From Streptomyces sp. NBC_01478 (lineage in GTDB: Bacteria > Actinomycetota > Actinomycetes > Streptomycetales > Streptomycetaceae), in NCBI RefSeq assembly GCF_036227225.1, contig NZ_CP109444.1:11699501-11763500 (forward strand): a stretch of 64,000 bases of DNA, read 5' to 3'. This document shows, in pieces, positions 62,469-64,000 of the stretch (its first letter is position 1; every line of letters starts with the position of its first letter). Both the position numbers and the translations under genes were made by a program. The notes beneath the pieces were generated by a model that made no database searches, was not told the DNA's origin, and was given only the letters and a program-made list of their open reading frames with translations.

Positions 62469-62912
62469 ATGTCCCTTCAGCCCGGTGACGCCCTCACCTC
62501 ACACAACTTCGGCCTGCAGATCGACGGCGTCATGGTCGAGTACCTCCAGGAGGTCAGCGGCCTCTCCGTCGAGCAGGACGTCATCGAGTACCAGCAGGTC
62601 TCGAAGGACGGCAAGCCCGTCACGAAGAAGATGCCCGGCGTGAAGAAGGCCGGCGAGTGCACGGTCACCCGCGGGATGACCGAGTCGGCGGCGTTCACGT
62701 CGTGGATCAACGACTCCATCGCCGGGAACATGGGCGCCGCGCGCAAGAACGCGACGATCATGATGATGGACTACCAGAACAGCCCGGTGAAGCGTTACAA
62801 CATGCGCAACGCCTGGTGCAGCAAGGTGGAGACCAGCGGGGTCAAGGCCGGGGACACCTCCGCGCTGACCGAGCAGGTCACCATCGTCTTCGAAGAGCTG
62901 GTCATCGAGTGA
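62469..62912 (+). CDS. eCIS inner tube protein (Cis1)
   Basis: A 147-residue phage T4 gp19-like tube protein: GDALTSHNFGLQIDGVMVEY, SGLSVEQDVIEYQQVSKDGK, the PGVKKAGECTVTRGMT strand, and WINDSIAGNMGAARKNATIM. The end strand is EQVTIVFEELVIE. Stacked hexamers form the tube expelled by sheath contraction. AAGAGAAGCG lies before the ATG. The stop overlaps the next gene start (GTGA). Confidence 0.95.
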   Translation: MSLQPGDALTSHNFGLQIDGVMVEYLQEVSGLSVEQDVIEYQQVSKDGKPVTKKMPGVKKAGECTVTRGMTESAAFTSWINDSIAGNMGAARKNATIMMMDYQNSPVKRYNMRNAWCSKVETSGVKAGDTSALTEQVTIVFEELVIE

Positions 62913-63397
62913 TCAGGCGTACGGCCGCGCGAACAGGGGGCGTGGGGAGCGTCGCCACGGCGGAGGCACCGGCTGCCGAGTCGGTGACCTCGGCGTCGCC
63001 CGCGTCGCCCGCCTCTCCGGTGGCAGCCCTGCGGACGGAGTTCTCCTTCGAACTGCCGCGCGGGTACGTCGACGAGTCGGGGACACGCCACCGCGCCGGC
63101 ACCATGCGGCTGTCCACGGCCAGGGACGAGCTCGTCCCCCTGCGGGACATTCGGGTCCAGGAAAACCCCGCCTACCTGTCGGTGGTCCTGCTGGGCCGCG
63201 TCATCACCCGCCTCGGCACGCTGCCGTCGGTGCACGACGGGGTGGTGGAGAACATGTTCGCCTCCGACCTCGCGTTTTTGCAGGACTTCTACCGGCAGAT
63301 CAACGCGGAGGGGCACACCCGGGCGGCGGTGTCCTGCCCGCACTGCTCGGAGCCCTTCGAAGTGGAACTGGCCGGGAGCCGCCTGGGGGAATCGTGA
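62909..63397 (+). CDS. eCIS-locus protein with C-terminal CxxC zinc motif
   Basis: A 162-residue protein that starts in the tube gene's stop. After an Ala/Ser/Pro-rich N-terminal stretch comes the ordered part FSFELPRGYVDESGTRHRAG, then MRLSTARDELVPLRDIRVQE and VVLLGRVITRLGTL. A terminal CPHCSEPFEVEL zinc-knuckle-like motif follows. Proteins of this type follow the tube gene in streptomycete and other eCIS loci and resemble phage tail assembly or small baseplate proteins. The exact structural role is inferred from position only. Confidence 0.72.
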   Translation: MIRRTAARTGGVGSVATAEAPAAESVTSASPASPASPVAALRTEFSFELPRGYVDESGTRHRAGTMRLSTARDELVPLRDIRVQENPAYLSVVLLGRVITRLGTLPSVHDGVVENMFASDLAFLQDFYRQINAEGHTRAAVSCPHCSEPFEVELAGSRLGES

Positions 63398-63546
63398 CGT
63401 ACGCGACCGACCGCCTGCACGAGGAGGTCGCGTACCTCGCCTTCCATCTGGGCTGGGGGCTGGGCGAGTTGCTGGATCTGGAACACGCGGACCGCAGGGG
63501 ATACGTCGAGCGGACCGCGGCACTGCTGAGCCGCGAGGAGGGGTGA
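63394..63546 (+). CDS. Small DUF6760-like eCIS protein
   Basis: A 50-residue protein starting at a GTG overlapping the previous stop by four bases (GTGA). It reads TYATDRLHEEVAYLAFHLGW, then GLGELLDLEHADRRGYVERT, a helical pattern that resembles short proteins (DUF6760) found at this place in injection-system and phage-tail-like loci. In phages a small protein after the tube often overlaps a tail assembly chaperone, which may be a comparable role. It is followed by an eCIS gene six bases on. Confidence 0.7.
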   Translation: MTYATDRLHEEVAYLAFHLGWGLGELLDLEHADRRGYVERTAALLSREEG

Positions 63547-63552
63547 ACTGAC

Positions 63553-64000
63553 ATGGCGGGGTTGTTGGCCGGCCTTTGGGGGCGGGTTCGAGGGGCTGGG
63601 CCGGGCTCCGACTTGGGGGTGCCGAGCGTGTCGGGTGAGCCCGCCGCGTCCCGCGCCTCCGGCGTGGAATGGCGGTCGGCGGCTCCGGTCCAGCGGACGC
63701 TGGGGCCCATGTCCCCGGTGGTGACGCTGGACTTCGCCGGTGGGCTGACCACATACGGGAATCCGGCACTGACCGGTGGGATCGTGGCCTCCGGGCGCGG
63801 AATACGGGTCTTGGACGACGCCGGGCGAGGAGCTGACACCGGCGGCGCGCCGGACCCCGCCCGCAACACCGTGACACGGGCCGCGACGGCCGGGCCGGCG
63901 ACGGTTCGGCGGCCGCCCGCACCGGTGCGGGCGGGCGGATCGGGCACCGTGCAGCGTGCGGGGGGAGGAGGGCCGGTCGGCGGTTCCGCCCCTGCGATGC
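63553..64000 (+). CDS. eCIS-locus hypothetical protein (incomplete at window edge)
   Basis: Only the first 149 codons are visible. The sequence begins AGLLAGLWGRVRGAGPGSDL and has an ordered block EWRSAAPVQRTLGPMSPVVT followed by GGLTTYGNPALTGGIVASGR. After that it becomes a low-complexity Gly/Ala/Arg/Pro stretch with another VQR motif. The DUF4157 protein carries the same VQR tripeptide. I recognise no domain. Its place after the small protein, six bases away, marks it as part of the structural operon that continues beyond the window. Confidence 0.65.
   Translation, partial: MAGLLAGLWGRVRGAGPGSDLGVPSVSGEPAASRASGVEWRSAAPVQRTLGPMSPVVTLDFAGGLTTYGNPALTGGIVASGRGIRVLDDAGRGADTGGAPDPARNTVTRAATAGPATVRRPPAPVRAGGSGTVQRAGGGGPVGGSAPAM

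Noticed and set aside
60863..62912. Integrated prophage
   Set aside because: Sheath and tube genes come with the AAA+ ATPase, DUF4255 and DUF4157 proteins typical of eCIS; no capsid, terminase, integrase or attachment site is seen.

Overview
The window is high-GC actinobacterial chromosome, almost certainly Streptomyces. The evidence is strong G/C third-position bias, GTG and TTG starts, short stop/start overlaps, rare TTA (bldA-type) codons in regulators, and a Streptomyces-type contractile injection locus at the right edge.

Region 1 (1-13941) is a catabolic and transport cluster of two divergent units. An acyl-CoA dehydrogenase faces an operon of SDR, thiolase, HMG-CoA-synthase-like/DUF35 fusion, SCP-x-type thiolase and SDR. 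A triple-fusion LivH-LivM-LivG importer subunit faces a binding lipoprotein, LivF, and a LuxE-like acyl-protein synthetase overlapped with a LuxC-like acyl-CoA reductase. Together they look like uptake, activation and beta-oxidation or retro-aldol trimming of a carboxylic acid. The LuxC/LuxE pair, with both acyl-binding cysteines present and no luciferase in the window, is the least expected part.

Region 2 (14025-25264) is routine accessory metabolism and regulation: serine hydrolase, AraC-type regulator, MFS exporter, quinone oxidoreductase, TetR, YbdK-type ligase, LysR with divergent reductase, and an oxidoreductase/MerR pair sharing a near-palindromic operator. Two intergenic stretches hold a broken gene or nothing.

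Region 3 (25417-38615) is a decayed, mobile region. It holds an IS5-type remnant truncating a LysE exporter, a translationally coupled PadR / (p)ppGpp-hydrolase-like HD / small membrane protein operon, a frameshifted beta-helix surface protein, a SUKH-like immunity gene and a methyltransferase. It also holds an internally deleted IS5 transposase, an ABC exporter remnant, an FAD oxidase with a WYL regulator, and a chimera of transposase and alpha/beta-hydrolase pieces. Two related transposase 5' ends in the same orientation (32299 and 37767) bracket about 5.4 kb of this region.

Region 4 (38766-52646) has three very large regulators with OmpR-type DNA-binding, BTAD and ATPase domains. Two are close paralogues and two carry a TTA codon. 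Between the first and second lie SDR genes, a SRPBCC protein and two pseudogenes.

Region 5 (53072-64000) is one side of a contractile injection system (eCIS): lipoprotein, NarL-like regulator, DUF4255 cap protein, AAA+ ATPase, a DUF4157 candidate cargo or toxin, a membrane-anchored lectin-like protein, sheath, tube, and small conserved proteins. The locus runs off the right edge. The large regulators upstream, a long dyad at 52871-52915 and strong hairpin terminators suggest bldA-linked developmental control.
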